Shown piece by piece: positions 34,860-47,200 of a DNA stretch of 64,000 nt; the first letter of the stretch is position 1; every line of letters starts with the position of its first letter. The notes beneath the pieces are model-generated. The model ran no database searches, was not told where the DNA came from, and was given only the letters and a program-made list of their open reading frames with translations. The stretch covers positions 13,906,001 through 13,970,000 of the forward strand of contig JAWHQI010000009.1 of NCBI GenBank assembly GCA_033032865.1, read 5' to 3'. Source of the DNA: Dactylorhiza incarnata. Its lineage: Eukaryota; Streptophyta; Magnoliopsida; Asparagales; Orchidaceae. The position numbers and the translations under genes were made by a program.

Positions 34860-35925
34860 CTGTCACAACGTCCTTGGCTTTGATAGCCTCCTGCTGACCA
34901 AGATTGAAGACTCTGGGCTGCGGGGGAGCCATACGGGAGGTAGTGGACTCAGCCGCCTTCCCCTTCTCAGAATAAGATGGCCCAGTCTTCTTCTCTGACC
35001 TTGGAAGTCCACTGCGGCAATCTCGAGAGAAATGGCCAGGCTTGCCACAAGTAAAACAAGTAAGAGGGCCACGTCCAGACGACGCGCCCGAAGCAGAGGG
35101 AGCTGGCCCAGATAATCGAGCCTTCTTCCAGCGATTCAACTTCCGCAACTTCACCGCACTCGGTGCCTTGCTCTCCGGCACTGTCTCAGCCACATCCACC
35201 TTGCCCTTCTCCCTAAGCATGTCCTGCTCAAGCGCTCGGGCTAAACCAACGAGGGTCGTGAAACCCTGCGTCAACGGCCCTGTCAGAAGGTACCGCAACT
35301 CACTACGCAAGCCACCGTAGAACCTGTTCACCCTTCTCCCCTCGTCATCGAAAGAAGTCCCAGCGTAACGCCCGAGGTGGGTGAACTCGTACAGGTAGTC
35401 GTCAACCAGTCTATCACCCTGCGTTAGAGCCAAGAACTGGTTCTCCATCACGATCTGCTGCGACGGAGGCACATACCTTGCCAGAAAGATTCCCGAGAAC
35501 TCTTCCATCGGCACATCAACCAGTCGCCTTCCTGCAAACTGGCGCCTCTCAACCTCATCCCACCATCGCCTGCCTTCCTTTTCCAACAAGAAAGTAACGA
35601 AGGTCACTTTCTGCGCTTCATCCGACTGTGTCGCTGTCAGAATTCGCTCCACATGCGACAGCCAGTCCTCGGCCTCAGCTAGGGATTCAACCCTGGTAAA
35701 CGGAGGAGGTCGAAATCCCAGGAAGTGCTTCAGTTGCTGGTCAGCAGCACGCCTCACGGGGACCTGCTCCGCTCTTAGTGGCTCTGGGGCCACTTCCTGC
35801 ACCAGCGGTTGACCTTGCCTTCCAGGCTGGCCATTCAACGCAGCTAGAACAGCTTCTGTAACTAGCCGAACCATCTCAGCAGACGGAGGTGTAGGAGCCT
35901 CAGCAGACCCACTACTCTCTGCCAA
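34792..35925 (-). CDS. Gag of Gypsy element 1
   Basis: The ATG at 35925 ([11 protein letters not shown]) opens 377 codons. The N terminus is low-complexity. The capsid-like core (about residues 65-240) has motifs [31 protein letters not shown] and [11 protein letters not shown], usual for chromovirus Gag. A basic linker and one CCHC knuckle ([14 protein letters not shown], about residue 285-300) follow. The last ~21 residues (after DVVTG) are encoded by the putative intron and differ from normal Gag-Pol. Translation of unspliced RNA therefore yields a Gag with a short tail and a stop at 34792. Role: particle core and RNA packaging in the cytoplasm. Confidence 0.9.
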   Translation of the reverse strand: MAESSGSAEAPTPPSAEMVRLVTEAVLAALNGQPGRQGQPLVQEVAPEPLRAEQVPVRRAADQQLKHFLGFRPPPFTRVESLAEAEDWLSHVERILTATQSDEAQKVTFVTFLLEKEGRRWWDEVERRQFAGRRLVDVPMEEFSGIFLARYVPPSQQIVMENQFLALTQGDRLVDDYLYEFTHLGRYAGTSFDDEGRRVNRFYGGLRSELRYLLTGPLTQGFTTLVGLARALEQDMLREKGKVDVAETVPESKAPSAVKLRKLNRWKKARLSGPAPSASGASSGRGPLTCFTCGKPGHFSRDCRSGLPRSEKKTGPSYSEKGKAAESTTSRMAPPQPRVFNLGQQEAIKAKDVVTGIIYDTVLTVLYTCFSIYANLV

Positions 35926-36192
35926 GTCACGGGAATGCGACGGTCCCGCTGCACTTCGAGTGCCCTACACAAGTGCAACACACAGTTAGGCGACAGCACA
36001 GTCGCAACTAACAACAAAAGGAACACTCAGGTTCCAAAATCATGCAATAATTGTTGGTTTGTTGTTACATTTTATTCCTAAGTGGACATTTTTGGGTTTA
36101 TTTTACGTATCGACGGTAGTGCACACACGTGCTCACCACCCCTTAAAATAATTCGTCCACGAATTCCTTAGAAGGATACGGAAACCTTAGAA

Positions 36193-36205
36193 GCTGATAC
36201 CAATT
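36193..36205 (-). other. Primer binding site of Gypsy element 1
   Basis: Minus-strand ttggtatcagc follows the LTR end (…gttaca) by two bases and matches initiator tRNA-Met (tggtatcagagc) over most of its length. About 250 bp of leader without coding signals lies between it and the gag ATG. Confidence 0.85.
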
Positions 36206-38304
36206 TGTAACACCCCCATCCGTTAAGAAGCATATGACAGAAGGTCCGGCCGGGGCCCCACGCCATATACTACCAAACAAACGGGAACGTCACTTAATTG
36301 AAATACCAAATGACACTAAACAACAAACCTAACTCAGAGAATTCTATGCGGAAGCAAAAGAGAGAGAGACCGGATAAACCCCGAAACCCATACCCGGGTA
36401 TGTCCACTTCTAATAATAGGAATAAAAGGTTTTACACAACAAAAGAGGCACGACGGCCTTACAGTTTACCAACATCGGCGCGCAGGCCGGCCATACATGA
36501 AAATCAAAGGACATCAAAAGGCCTTCAAGGGCCGCAGCATCACAAGGGCTTCAGCCCGCTAAGAGCCCGTTATGTTCCCGCTCGGTCCAGCACCTGCACA
36601 ACAAGCCCACCAAAAAAGGTGGCAAAACAGGGCAACGGTCAGCTAAAGATGACCAAATTATAACGACCCCACCCCTTCGAGGGGGTGGCAGTTCTAACCA
36701 TCCCTGCAAAACAGTCTCAGCAGCATATATATAAGAGTGCGACTAGCAAAGTCCACAGCGGTTCATACATATGCAACATCACAAACGTGGGAATGGCCCC
36801 CACGTCCCGTGCTCTCAGGCACTCTTTGGTGTACTCCGCCTTCCACCACCATCCACTCTTGATGGATTTGCCCTTCGAGGCTAAAGCCGGTGGCCCGAAT
36901 ACCAGGGCGCTCCCGTACTTTAATTGTGAACAATCCGTAGTCCGAAGACTCTTTCCCATTGCCTCCCGTCGTGCTGTACGAGCCTTACTAGTCAGGTGCT
37001 GCAATGGTTCGGTTTCAGGTTCGCCAAAAGCCCGTTGTTCACAGCTCTCGTTGTACAACACGAAGAGCGGGTATGGCGTCCCCTCAGCCCAGGTATTCTA
37101 AATTAGCCGGCCCTGCGGGCCGCTAAGTCATCCACCAGGACACCCTCACAGGTCGGGCACACAGGCCTCAGGTCCTCTCAACAGGTGGGCACAACAAAAT
37201 CACCAGAACCAAGTATGGGAGCTGTCGCCTGGCGATATTCAATATCGCCAGCGACAGTAAACAGAACTCCTTTTCCGCTTCTAACATCGGGTGCTTCCCG
37301 GGGCACACCTCCAGGCGTTGTTGCGCATGCAGTAGCACTCTCTAGTCCTACGAAACAGGATATCAACACGGAGTTTTCCCCCGGCACGCACAATATCAAA
37401 AAGCATCACCAATCCGGACGAACCGTCTCGGATGGGCTTCACACAGCGCGCATACGTCCATTTCACGCATGGACTCTACAAGAATGCAAGATTTGATGGG
37501 GATAACACAAATCGACCCGTCGGAGTCCACGACCTCACCCTTTTGGGTAGGGGCCTCAACGATGCACGGAACGGACTAGAACATGTCCAAATAAGGGTAA
37601 AGATAATCGTTACCCTTGCGAGCCGCTTCAGAGCCATAGGTTGAACGCCACAGATTTGGTTTCCGCACACCGGTCCGAGCTCCGAAATGACCACGTGAGT
37701 TCTTCCTCGCACTTCGCCGGCCAAGCACGAGCTCCACGGCTGCGCACACAGCAACACTCAACCCAAATGGGTCGGCCTTCTCCTAGCCGGCGGCGGCCGG
37801 GACAAAGAGAGGAGGAGGGGGGGCTCTACTCCTCCTTGTCGACGGGAGAAAAGGAGAGGAAGGGGGAGATCGGGTCCTCCTTGCCCTAGGCGGCGACGGG
37901 AAGGGGAGAAGAGCTCGGGCTTCCCTGCTCCAAGCGACGACGAGAAGAGGGATCGAGAGGGAGGTCGGGGGTTTCGCTTCCCTGGTCCATGCCGACGGCG
38001 AGAGAGAGATCGAGAGGGAGGTCGGGGGTTTCGCTTCCCTGCTCCAGGCCGACGACGAGAGAGGGATCGAGAGAGAGGAGGGGAGATCGGGAGGTGGGTT
38101 TTGCGGCTGCTCCAAAAGAACGAGAAAGAGGGAGGGAGATCGGGAATGAGAGGGAGAGGGGAGGTATTAGGGGTTTTATTAAAACCCTAGCCCATCCCTG
38201 CTATCCGCACCCCAACCCCCTATTCGTACCCCAAACTCCACTATTCACAGACCACTCCTCTATCTGCACCCCAAACCCGAATTAAATCAATTCGGGGCGT
38301 TACA
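36206..38304 (-). repeat. 5' LTR of Gypsy element 1 (2099 bp)
   Basis: It is bounded by tgtaacaccccc and ggggcgttaca. It is homologous throughout to 29228-31339. The block accaatccggacgaaccgtc at about 37408 is shared with family A. The target duplication gtaat follows. Confidence 0.93.
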
Positions 38305-38516
38305 GTAATAATAATATTAAGAGGGGGTGGGAGGAAAAAAGATTCGTTTTATAATATTCATTCATTCAACGAGTTCAATATCACTTAACGAATTTATATA
38401 TATTTATAAATTCGTTTTATATTCACGTTAATAATGATATTAATAAGAATAATGAGAGGGGCTCAATCGTCGAATAGGATTATAAGAGGGGGCTGATTCA
38501 ATATATAAGTCGACAA

Positions 38517-38564
<48 letters not shown>

Positions 38565-38931
38565 ATTATTATCAAAAACTAAACGAACGCCGAAATCGAC
38601 GAAAAACGCACATAAGGCAAACGCCGGCGCTACGAATTCAATGACGAAGTCAAAATTAAAATCCTACGTGCCGTTCTCGAGATATAAATTTCCAAAGTTT
38701 ACGGCGAACGATAAATTCTACAAAACTTCGAAAATGCGTCGATGCTCCAAAACGGCCCGGATCGCAACGAAACTTTGGCGGGTTTTTCAAAATTTGGTCG
38801 TCTTGACCAAACGAACGCGAAAATGCGCAAACGGTGATGCGTTGTCAACTTAACGTTAAAAGTAATGCCCTGACGTTATAAACACGTTATCACTGAGTTA
38901 AATAATTACCGAAAAAATCAGGGGCGTTACA
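38305..38931 (-). repeat. 3' LTR of Gypsy element 2, proximal part
   Basis: It continues the LTR interrupted at 29227 and ends in aggggcgttaca, TGTAACGCCCC on the minus strand. A purine-rich aggaggggtgac on the minus strand (38932-38943) adjoins as polypurine tract. It contains an (aat)n(att)n tract at 38516-38572. Confidence 0.7.
38516..38572. repeat. (AAT)n(ATT)n palindromic microsatellite
   Basis: About nine aat units are followed at once by about nine att units, so the two halves are complementary and can form a hairpin of about 25 bp. Confidence 0.9.
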
Positions 38932-39036
38932 GTCACCCCTCCTAAAAAGAAGTTTCGTCCTGAAACTTAACACACAGCTCAAAACCAAAACAACAAGAAT
39001 AGTCAAATGCTAACAAACGAAAGACTTACTGGAAAG

Positions 39037-42000
39037 TTAGGAGAGAAGATGCAGATGAGATTCCCTCATCGCTGACTCCAATTCACACGTCGCGCTCTCG
39101 ACGTCTTGATTCTGCCAAAGAACTTTGACAATGAGGATTGTCTTTCTCCGCAACACTCGATCCTGAGTCTCCAGAATATGAACATGTTCTTCAACATAAG
39201 AAAAATTAGGCTGCAACTGGGGCACCGAGTCAAGGACGTGACGATCACTAAGAACACACTTCCGCAACTGGCTCACATGAAAAACATCATGGACGTTAGG
39301 GAATGTAACAGGCAAATCCATCATATACGCTAACACTCCGATGCGCTCTATAATCTGGAAGGGTCTCACATACCGGGGATCCAATTTATGGTTGCTTCCA
39401 AATCTTCTAACACCAGGCATCAGAGAAACTTTCAGAAAAACCATATCCCCAACTGCGAATTCCAGCTCAACCCTTCGCTGATTTGCGTAATTCTCATAAT
39501 GCTCCTGAGCTACACTGAGCTTTTCCCGAATATGAGTTACAACAATACTCATCTCTTCAAGGGCTTCCGGACCTAGCAATGGCCTCTCACCAACCTCGGC
39601 CCAAAACAAGGGAGTCCTATAGTGCCTCCCATACAAAGACTCGAACGAGGCCATCTACAAACTTTCTTGGTAACTGTTGTTATACACAAACTTCATAAAT
39701 CTGAGACGCTCGTCCCAAGCTCCACCGTGGTCCAAGATGTAGCACCTAATCATATCTTCCATGATCTGATTAACTCGCTCCGTTTGACCATTGGTCTGCG
39801 GATGGTGTGCGGTTGAAAACCTGAGGTCGGTGCCCAAAGCTCCCTACAAGCTCTGCCAGAATTGCGACATAAACCTGGAGTCTCGATCTGACACGATACT
39901 CACTGGCACTCTATGCAAACGGATGACGTCATCCAAATACAACTTTGATATCTTCTTCATAGATTATCCGATCTTGAAAGGCACGAAGTGAGCACATTTC
40001 ATCAGTTTATCCACAATGACCCACACTAAGTCATGCCCTCGGAGAGATCTTGGCAAACCAGTAATAAAGTCCATCGATATACTCTCCCATTTCCAACTCG
40101 GTATGTCCAAAGGCGTCAATTTGCCGCCAGGCCTTTTGTGATCTTCTTTCACACGCTTGCAGGTGAAGCACTCAGACACAAACTTAGCTATGTCATTCTT
40201 CATTCCATACCATCACACGATTTGCTTCAAATCTTTATACATCTTTGTTGAACCAGGGTGGTAGGCAACGCTAGACCCATGTGCTTCATTGCAAATCCTA
40301 GAACGAATATCACTCACCTCAGGGATACAAAATCTACCTCGGTACTTAAGGGTACCATCTTCGTCTATAGAGAAATCAGACAATTCTCCCTTCTCTGCCC
40401 TTCCTCGGAGATGCTGAAGATCGGGATCTTCTTTATGATGTACCCTCGCGAGGGTGATCCAAGAAAGCTCTTCTGCCTCCAAGCAAGAGGGTCCGACATT
40501 ACAGCCGACTGAAATGTCCATCAAAAGGAACTCCTCAACTAAAGACTACACGGTAAGGTTGAAGATCTGCATGGTCATTCTGCTCAACGCATCAACTACC
40601 AAATTTGCCTTGTCCGGATGATACAAGATTTCTACGTCATAATCCGCAATGTACTCTAACCACCTATGCTGACGCAAATTCATCTCCTTCTGCGTGAAGA
40701 TGTACTTCAAGCTCTTATGGTCTGTATAAATCTTGCACAACGTGCCATACAGTAAATGCCTCCAAAGCTTCAGAGCATAGATCACAACCGCAAATTCCAG
40801 ATCATGCATAGGATAATTTTCTCATGGACCTTTAGCTGTATTGACCCGTACGCAGTCACTTTACCTCCTTGCATCATGAAACATCTGAGACCAACGTGCG
40901 ATGCATCCACATAAATAGTGCACTCCTCTCCTTCGGTGGGTAAGGTCAAAATTGGTGCAGTGCACAATCTCCTCTTTAATTCTCGAAAGGCTCTTTCACA
41001 CTCATTGCTCCACACGAATGTTGTGTTCTTCTGCGTGAGCTTAGTCATTGGAGCAGACAATACTGAATATCCCTCCACAAACCTCCCATAATAACATGCC
41101 AACCCCAGGAAGCTTCTGATCTCCTTGGGTGTAGTAGGTCTTTTCCAATTCATAATCGTAGAAATCTTCTCTAGATCCACAGAAATTCCATCATTACTCA
41201 CTGCGTGACCCAGAAAGGGCTCCTAAGGTAGCCAAAACTCATATTTGCTCAGCTTCACATATAACTTATGCTCCCTCAAGGTAGTCAAAACCAATCGCAA
41301 GTGCTGAGCATGCTCCTCGGTACTCTGAGAATACATGAGAAACGTCGTCTATAAACACGACTACGAAATGATCCAAGAAATCTTTGAACACTCGGTTATC
41401 AAATCCATGAAGGTAGAATATGCATTCGTCAGTCCAAAGGACATCACCAAAAACTCAAAATGCCCATGTCGAGATCGAAAAGCTGTCCGTGGAACATCTG
41501 ACTCACGGATCCTTTACTGGTGGTAGCCTGAATGAAGATCAATCTTTGAAAATGTCGTGCTACCATGCAACTGATCAAACAAATCATCTATCCTCAGCAA
41601 CGGATACCTGTTCTTGATGGTTACTTTGTTCAATGCTCGATAATCAATGCACATCCTCATTGAGCCATCCTTTTTCTTTACAAACAAGACTGGAGCATCC
41701 AAAGGCGAAGAGCTCGGCCTAATAAACCCACACTGAAGCAACTCATCGAGTTGAGTACGCAACTCCTCCAGCTCACGCGGGGCCATATGGTACGATGCCT
41801 TAGCAATTCGGCGAGTACCATGCTCAAAATCGATAACAAACTCCACATCTCTCTCAGGTGGAAGACCAGGAAGACTAACCAGAAAAAACATCCGGAAACT
41901 CCCGCACCACAGAAATATCCTCGACACGCGGAGAACCACCAGCAGTTTCTATAATAGAAATGAGGTAAGCAAAACAACCGGAATCTAAAAGTTTCTGAGC

Positions 42001-42393
42001 ACATACCGTGGAAATAATCGGGGAATCCTGGCACGGGAGGCCATACACACTCATGGGGTGATCGTTGTCCTTCTTGAATTCCAAGCGCTTAACCTTGCAC
42101 TGGATCACAACATCATAACGGGACAACCAGTCCATGCCCAAAATAACATCAAAGTCTTCTAGGTCCAGTATCTTCAAATCAGCGAATGCTAAAAATCACC
42201 TAAGAGGATAGGACATCTCTGGATACCCTAGTTCGACACCACGTGTCACCAGAGGGAAACTTGGCGCGAAAAGAATCGCCAACTTGATCGAGATTCAACA
42301 GATGACGCTTTACGAAAGTCCTAGCCACGAACGAGTGGGTAGCACCGGAATCGAAAAGAACGCGCGCCCTATAGTTCTTTACCTTAAACTCTC
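39037..42393 (-). pseudogene. Pol of Gypsy element 2 (Tekay/Del-like), degenerate
   Basis: Read on the minus strand from 42393: protease (RARVLFDSGATHSF; then DVILGMDWLSRYD near 42140); reverse transcriptase ([20 protein letters not shown] near 41690; FIDD at about 41345, with a frameshift just after it); RNase H ([17 protein letters not shown]); integrase ([47 protein letters not shown]); and a chromodomain-like end (VLWQNQDVESATCELESAM). There are frameshifts near 41940 and 41200-40800 and stops near 40204, 39963, 39838 and at 39655-39660. The last is CAG/CAA to TAG. The element is not functional. It ends about 100 bp from its polypurine tract. Confidence 0.88.
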
Positions 42394-42475
42394 CTATAAG
42401 AGCAGATACGTAACTAAATGAGCGAAAGCAAACTAGGGCAAAAGCTAGAAACTAAGGATTAGATTAGAATCTAAC
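42394..42475 (-). other. Putative 82-nt GT-AG intron between gag and protease of Gypsy element 2
   Basis: On the minus strand the donor is tatcag/gttagatt (exon ends 42476) and the acceptor is ctcttatag/gagagtt (exon starts 42393), after a T-rich stretch. Its length is 3n+1. Joining gives VISG followed by EFKV and the protease in one frame, phase 1. Unspliced, the frame stops at the second codon of the segment (ggt tag). Position and phase equal those of the intron-like segment in Gypsy element 1. Confidence 0.6.
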
Positions 42476-42593
42476 CTGATATCACTTGAGTGGAGGTCTG
42501 AGCTTCCTCCCTCGTCATCACGTTCAGCTTTCCCTTTCCGTTATTCCGATTTTGCGGCGACGGCGGCAAGGTCCGAAGCGGTGCAGACTACAA
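42476..42593 (-). pseudogene. Gag C-terminus of Gypsy element 2 (left of CACTA)
   Basis: About 39 codons upstream of the intron-like segment read through a REEAQTSTQVISG-like end, the usual linker between nucleocapsid and protease. The frame breaks at 42593 at the CACTA border and resumes at 54285 with the zinc knuckle region. Confidence 0.7.
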
Positions 42594-42925
42594 CACTACA
42601 AGAAAATAGACTTTTGGCCAGGGCAAATTGCCCTGGCAAAAAGTCCAAAACCGTGGCTAAAGAGCTTTTGTCACGGTCTAGCCACGGGAAAAATTCGTGG
42701 CTAAAGGTCGCGTGGAGAAATGTTTTTAGCCACGGATTGGATGTGGCAAATAGTATTAGCCACAAACAAATAATGTCGTGGCTAATACCTGGACCTTTTG
42801 CCACGGTTTTCGCCTTGGCAAAAGATTCTAAGTTACCGTTAAATGGACTATTTGCCATGGCTGTTAGCCGTAGCAAATAGTAGGACTATTTGCCACGGTT
42901 TTAAACTCTGGCTAAAAGTAATTTC

Positions 42926-44197
42926 TGTTGAAATTATTGAAGTGGAAGTGGAGGAGGCTTTTGGACCTGGGCGGTCTGGAAGGAGACCGGGCGGTCTGGC
43001 GTGACCGCACGGTCTGGCGGTCTGACAATGGCGATCTGTTCTATTGGTCAGCTGCGGCTTCCGGGGTTGACCGCTGGTCTGGTCCAAGGGCTGCTGGAGG
43101 TGGAGGTCGTGCGATCTGGCTGTGACCGCATGACGGGTGATCTTCCTCAGGGTCGCGCGGTCTGTCTCTGACCGCGTGACAAGTTGTTCTCTTCAAGGAC
43201 GTGCCGGTCTGGCGTGACCGCACGGGTTGGCTCTTGAATCCAGTCTGGTGGCTTTCCAGAGGGTTCTGAAGGAGTTCGCGGACTAAGTTATTCTTAGTCG
43301 CGCGGTCTCAGTTCGCCGTCTCAGGAGGAGACTGGTATGCGGGCTGGTTGCTGTTCGCGGTCTCAGGAGGAGATCGGCATACGGACAGGAGTTCGCGGGT
43401 TGATGGCGGACTGGCTGTGTTCGCGGTCTCGGGCGAACACAGGTGGTGGGTGACTTCTAGGCGGTCTGGCGATCTCCGTGTGGAGTCGTGTTCAGACCAA
43501 GGGAGTAGCGATCTCCCGCGGTCTGGTGTGAAGTCGGCGCTCACCAAAATGAAGTAGGAGGGTTGCAGTGATTGCGCGGGTTGACCGGTAAGGTCGCGCG
43601 ATCTGATGGGTGGTGACTCTATCTCGTAGGGTGGTGACTGGATCAGGTCTCACGCCTATAAATAGGGAGCCACTGTTGCAGCAAAAAGAAGAACACACCA
43701 AGTGTAAGCCGAGTTTGCCTAGTTCCTGCGGTCTGTGTTTCTGACCGAGCGGTCTCTGATTGAATTCTTCTTTGTGCAGCTTCTGCGGATAGTGCAGGCA
43801 GCAGCGATCACCTCTTCCTCTGAAAGTGTTCGGGCGGTTTGCGGCTTGGAGTTGTGGTGCTGGAGTTCGGGAATCAGGAGATCGGCAAAGGAGCGGTCTG
43901 GTGCAGCGGTCTGGTGGTGTTTCGAGATCGAGAGCGGTTGCGGTCTGGCAGCAGCGGTCTGGCGAGCTGCTGAGTTCGGCAAGAGACCGTGCGGTCTCAG
44001 TTATCTTCAGTTTCTGTTCTTTCTTCTTGAAGTTTTGTGCTGACGAAATCATGTCTCGTCGAGCATGTCTTGCCCTGTAATTGAAGTTTTGCTATCAATA
44101 AAGATCGTTTTGTTCGCCTAAGATTGTCTCTGGTTGTTTGGCTTGTATCTCTAGTTGTTATTCCTGCTTACTCTCACAAGGTCCGGAAAATTTCACA
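42926..44197 (+). repeat. 5' LTR of copia-1
   Basis: It is bounded by tgttgaaatt and aatttcaca. U3 (about 42960-43650) carries about twenty gcggtct/agaccgc words, some in palindromes (gaccgcacggtc). The TATA box tataaata is at 43657-43664 and AATAAA at 44097-44102, so R runs roughly from 43690 to 44120. Confidence 0.96.
43657..43664 (+). promoter_or_regulatory. TATA box of copia-1 LTR promoter
   Basis: The motif tataaata lies in the context cacgcctataaataggga. The same site is at 49094-49101 in the 3' LTR. It lies about 540 bp before the LTR end, as expected for U3/R. Confidence 0.75.
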
Positions 44198-44211
44198 TGG
44201 TATCAGAGGCA
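44198..44211 (+). other. Primer binding site of copia-1
   Basis: The sequence tggtatcagaggca directly abuts the LTR end and matches the 3' end complement of initiator tRNA-Met. Confidence 0.92.
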
Positions 44212-44285
44212 GGTTGGAGTTGAAAGAGCAGTGAATAACTTAGAGTAGCCATCGCCTTTGTGAAGAAGGAACCAGAGGAAGAGCA

Positions 44286-47200
44286 ATGGAAGGTGGTTTT
44301 GCAAGAGGTCTTGGTATTGAGATGCTTACGTCGACTAACTTCAAGAAGTGGAAGTCGTGTATGCAGAGCTATCTTCTGGGTGAGGACCTCTGGGAGGTGG
44401 TAGGAGGAGATGAAACAAAAGAGGTGAAGGCAGTAGAAGGAGGTGATAATGGACCGGCCGTGAGGGCATGGAGGAAGACCAACGCCAAGGCCGAGTTCAC
44501 CTTGAAGCGTGCCATTTCACCTGATCTCTTTGATCACATCTTGGGGTGTGGATCAGCTGCTGAGATCTGGAGAGCCCTGGATGGGCTGTTTAACAAAAAG
44601 AATATAGCAAGACTACAGTTCTTAGAGAATGAGCTGGCGAGGTCAGCTCAAGGTGATCTTTCTATCTCGAACTTCTTTTTGAAGATGAAGAATCTCTGCG
44701 CTGAGATATCAGCACTGGATCCTGATGAGCCAATTTCTGAGGCGAAGCTGAAGAGGCACATCATCCGCGGCTTGCGGAAGGAATATGTGGCCTTTGTGAC
44801 GTCGGTACAGGGATGGGCAAATCAGCCGTCTCTGCTAGAGCTGGAGAATCTGCTAGCTTCGCAGGAAAGTCTGGCAAGGCAGATGGCGGGGGTGTCAGTG
44901 ACTGGGGGAGATGGCGAGGTTCTCTTCTTAGGGAAGAAGAAGTGGGAGAAGAAGAAGAAGACCACGGAAGGCCATGGGCCTTCAACTTCTGGGCAGCAGG
45001 AAAGGGGGTATGCTCCCAAGGCTGACGGGAAGAAGAAGAAGGAAGGTCTCAAATGCTTCAAGTGCGGAAAGGTTGGGCACTTTAGGAAGGACTGCAGGCT
45101 GAATACTCAGCCAGGGCATGCTGTTGAGAAGGAGGAAGCACCAGCCAGGCACTTTGATGGAGGATGGGGAGGAGCCTTCTCGGCTTCTATTGGAGCCTCG
45201 GCTCCTATCAACTATCAGGAGGACTGGATCGTGGACTCGGGGTGTGGTCATCACCTCACCGGGGACGAGTCGAAGCTTTCTTCAGCAGAGCCGTACACAG
45301 GTAACAATGCTATTATCACTGCAGATAATACTGTGCATGCAGTCGAGAAGGTGGGGGTTGTTTCTTTGGGCAGTGATAGAGGGCCACTTACCTTGAAGAG
45401 TGTCTATCATGTGCCCGGAATGAAGAAAAACCTCTTCTCCGTGACCAACGCTGTTGACGCTGGGTATCACATTCTGTTCGGCCCGACAGAAGTGAAATTT
45501 CTACGAAATGTAGAGGCCGTGAAGGCCGAGGTCGTCCATGTCGGGAGACGGGCAAAGGACTTGTTTGTTTTATCAACAAGTTCCTACGTCGACAAGATGA
45601 AGACGAATGATGGTGCCGTTATATGGCATGAGAGGTTGGGGCACGTAGGGATGGACAAGCTGAAAGCTATGGCGGTGAGAGGTCTGGTCAAGGGCCTGCC
45701 AAGTCTATCCTCCTACGGTGAAGGTCATGTTTGTGCGGGATGTCAGTTCGGCAAGTCTCATCGACTACCGTTTGACAAGTCGCAGACAAGGAGTAGTGTG
45801 CCGTTGGAGTGCATCCACGGTGACTTGATGGGACCTACTGCTACCCCAAGCCTCGGAGGCAGCAGGTATATGCTGGTGTTGATCGATGATTACACCAGAT
45901 ATGTCTGGGTATATTTCCTGAAGGAGAAGGCGGAGGCGTTTGCCAAGTTTGTGGAGTTCAAGGAGCTCGTGGAAGGTCGGCTGGGACTGCGGGTGAAGAA
46001 GCTGAGGACTGACAACGGAGGGGAGTTCACCTCCAGTGAGTTCTCTACTTTTTGCAGGAAGGCGGGCATCCGGAGAGAGCTCACTTGTGCTCATACTCCA
46101 CAACAGAACGGAGTTGCAGAACGGAAGATCCGTCATCTGACGGAGACCTGCAAGTGTTGGCTGCATGCCAAGAGTATCCCAAAGTCCTTCTGGGCGGAGG
46201 GAATGTCTTGTGCTGCCTACGTCATCAACAGGATGCCTCTGAGCCCCATCAACATGCTGACTCCACATGAAATGATGTTCAAGGAGAAGCCAAGTGTGGC
46301 ACACCTTAGGGTGTTTGGTTCCACCTGCTACGTGCATATTCCAGATGCTCTTCGGACGAAGCTAGATGCGAAAGCAAGGAAGCTAGTCTTCGTGGGATAC
46401 GATGAGCGGAAAAAAGGGTGGAAGTGCATGGACCCGGAGACGCGGAGATTTGTTGTATCTCGCGATGTCGTGTTCGATGAGGTGACATCTTACAAGGGGT
46501 CTTCTGATGTGGAGTTACCAGAGAGCAGGGTGAAGATGCCAGAGAAAGCTGTGGAGAATCTTCAGGTGGAGCTACCTGTGTCACCAGGTGGTCCATCTCC
46601 TTCTAGTTCCGAGACGGGGGCTTCTGGTTCAGGGAGCAGGGGGAGCAATGCTCCTAGCACGTCTGGAAGGGGAGCTAGGGAAGAAGCAGCGGATGACATT
46701 GCAGCTCAAGGGAAGGAGCTGAGGAGGTCGAAGCGAGCGATCATCGCCCCTGATCGCTACACAGGAGGAAACGCAGTGAGCTTCGTCTCATGTTTCTTCG
46801 CTGGTCCCTTGGATGAGAGGGAGCCGTCGAGCTTTGAGAAGGCCCAAGGCGTGAAGGAGTGGGATGTTGCGATGCAAGAAGAGATGGCAGCTCTTGAGAA
46901 GAATGAGACCTGGTCTCTTGTGCCCAAGCCGAAGGGCATCGCTCCTGTGACATGCAAGTGGGTCTACAAGCTGAAGAAGAAAGCTGACGGCAGTATCGAG
47001 CGTTACAAGGCTCGTCTTGTAGCTCGGGGGTTCTCGCAGCAATACGGTGAAGATTATGATGAGACATTCAGTCCGGTGGCAAAAATGACTTCAGTTCGGT
47101 TCATCATTGCCTTGGCGGCGTTCAGTGGATGGGAGATTTGGCAGCTCGACGTCAAGAACGCTTTCTTGTACGGCGAGATTGACAAGGACATCTTCATGGT

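Larger units (their letters stand above)
29228..38304 (-). mobile_element. Complete Gypsy element 1 (Tekay/Del-like chromovirus), 9.1 kb
   Basis: It has two LTRs of about 2.1 kb, a tRNA-Met type primer site, a gag ORF, a long pol ORF and a polypurine tract, all on the minus strand. It is flanked by the 5-bp duplication gtaat (29223-29227 and 38305-38309). The pol order protease, RT, RNase H, integrase and a C-terminal chromodomain-like segment is that of Ty3/Gypsy chromoviruses. Gag and pol lie in different frames, bridged by a 76-nt GT-AG intron-like segment. It inserted in the LTR of Gypsy element 2. The LTRs differ by many substitutions and indels, so it is older than the Copia element at 42926. 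Confidence 0.93.

Noticed and set aside
43492..44080. Minus- and plus-strand ORFs of 84-186 residues in the copia-1 LTR
   Set aside because: The same frames recur in the 3' LTR and overlap promoter and R sequences; there is no known domain.
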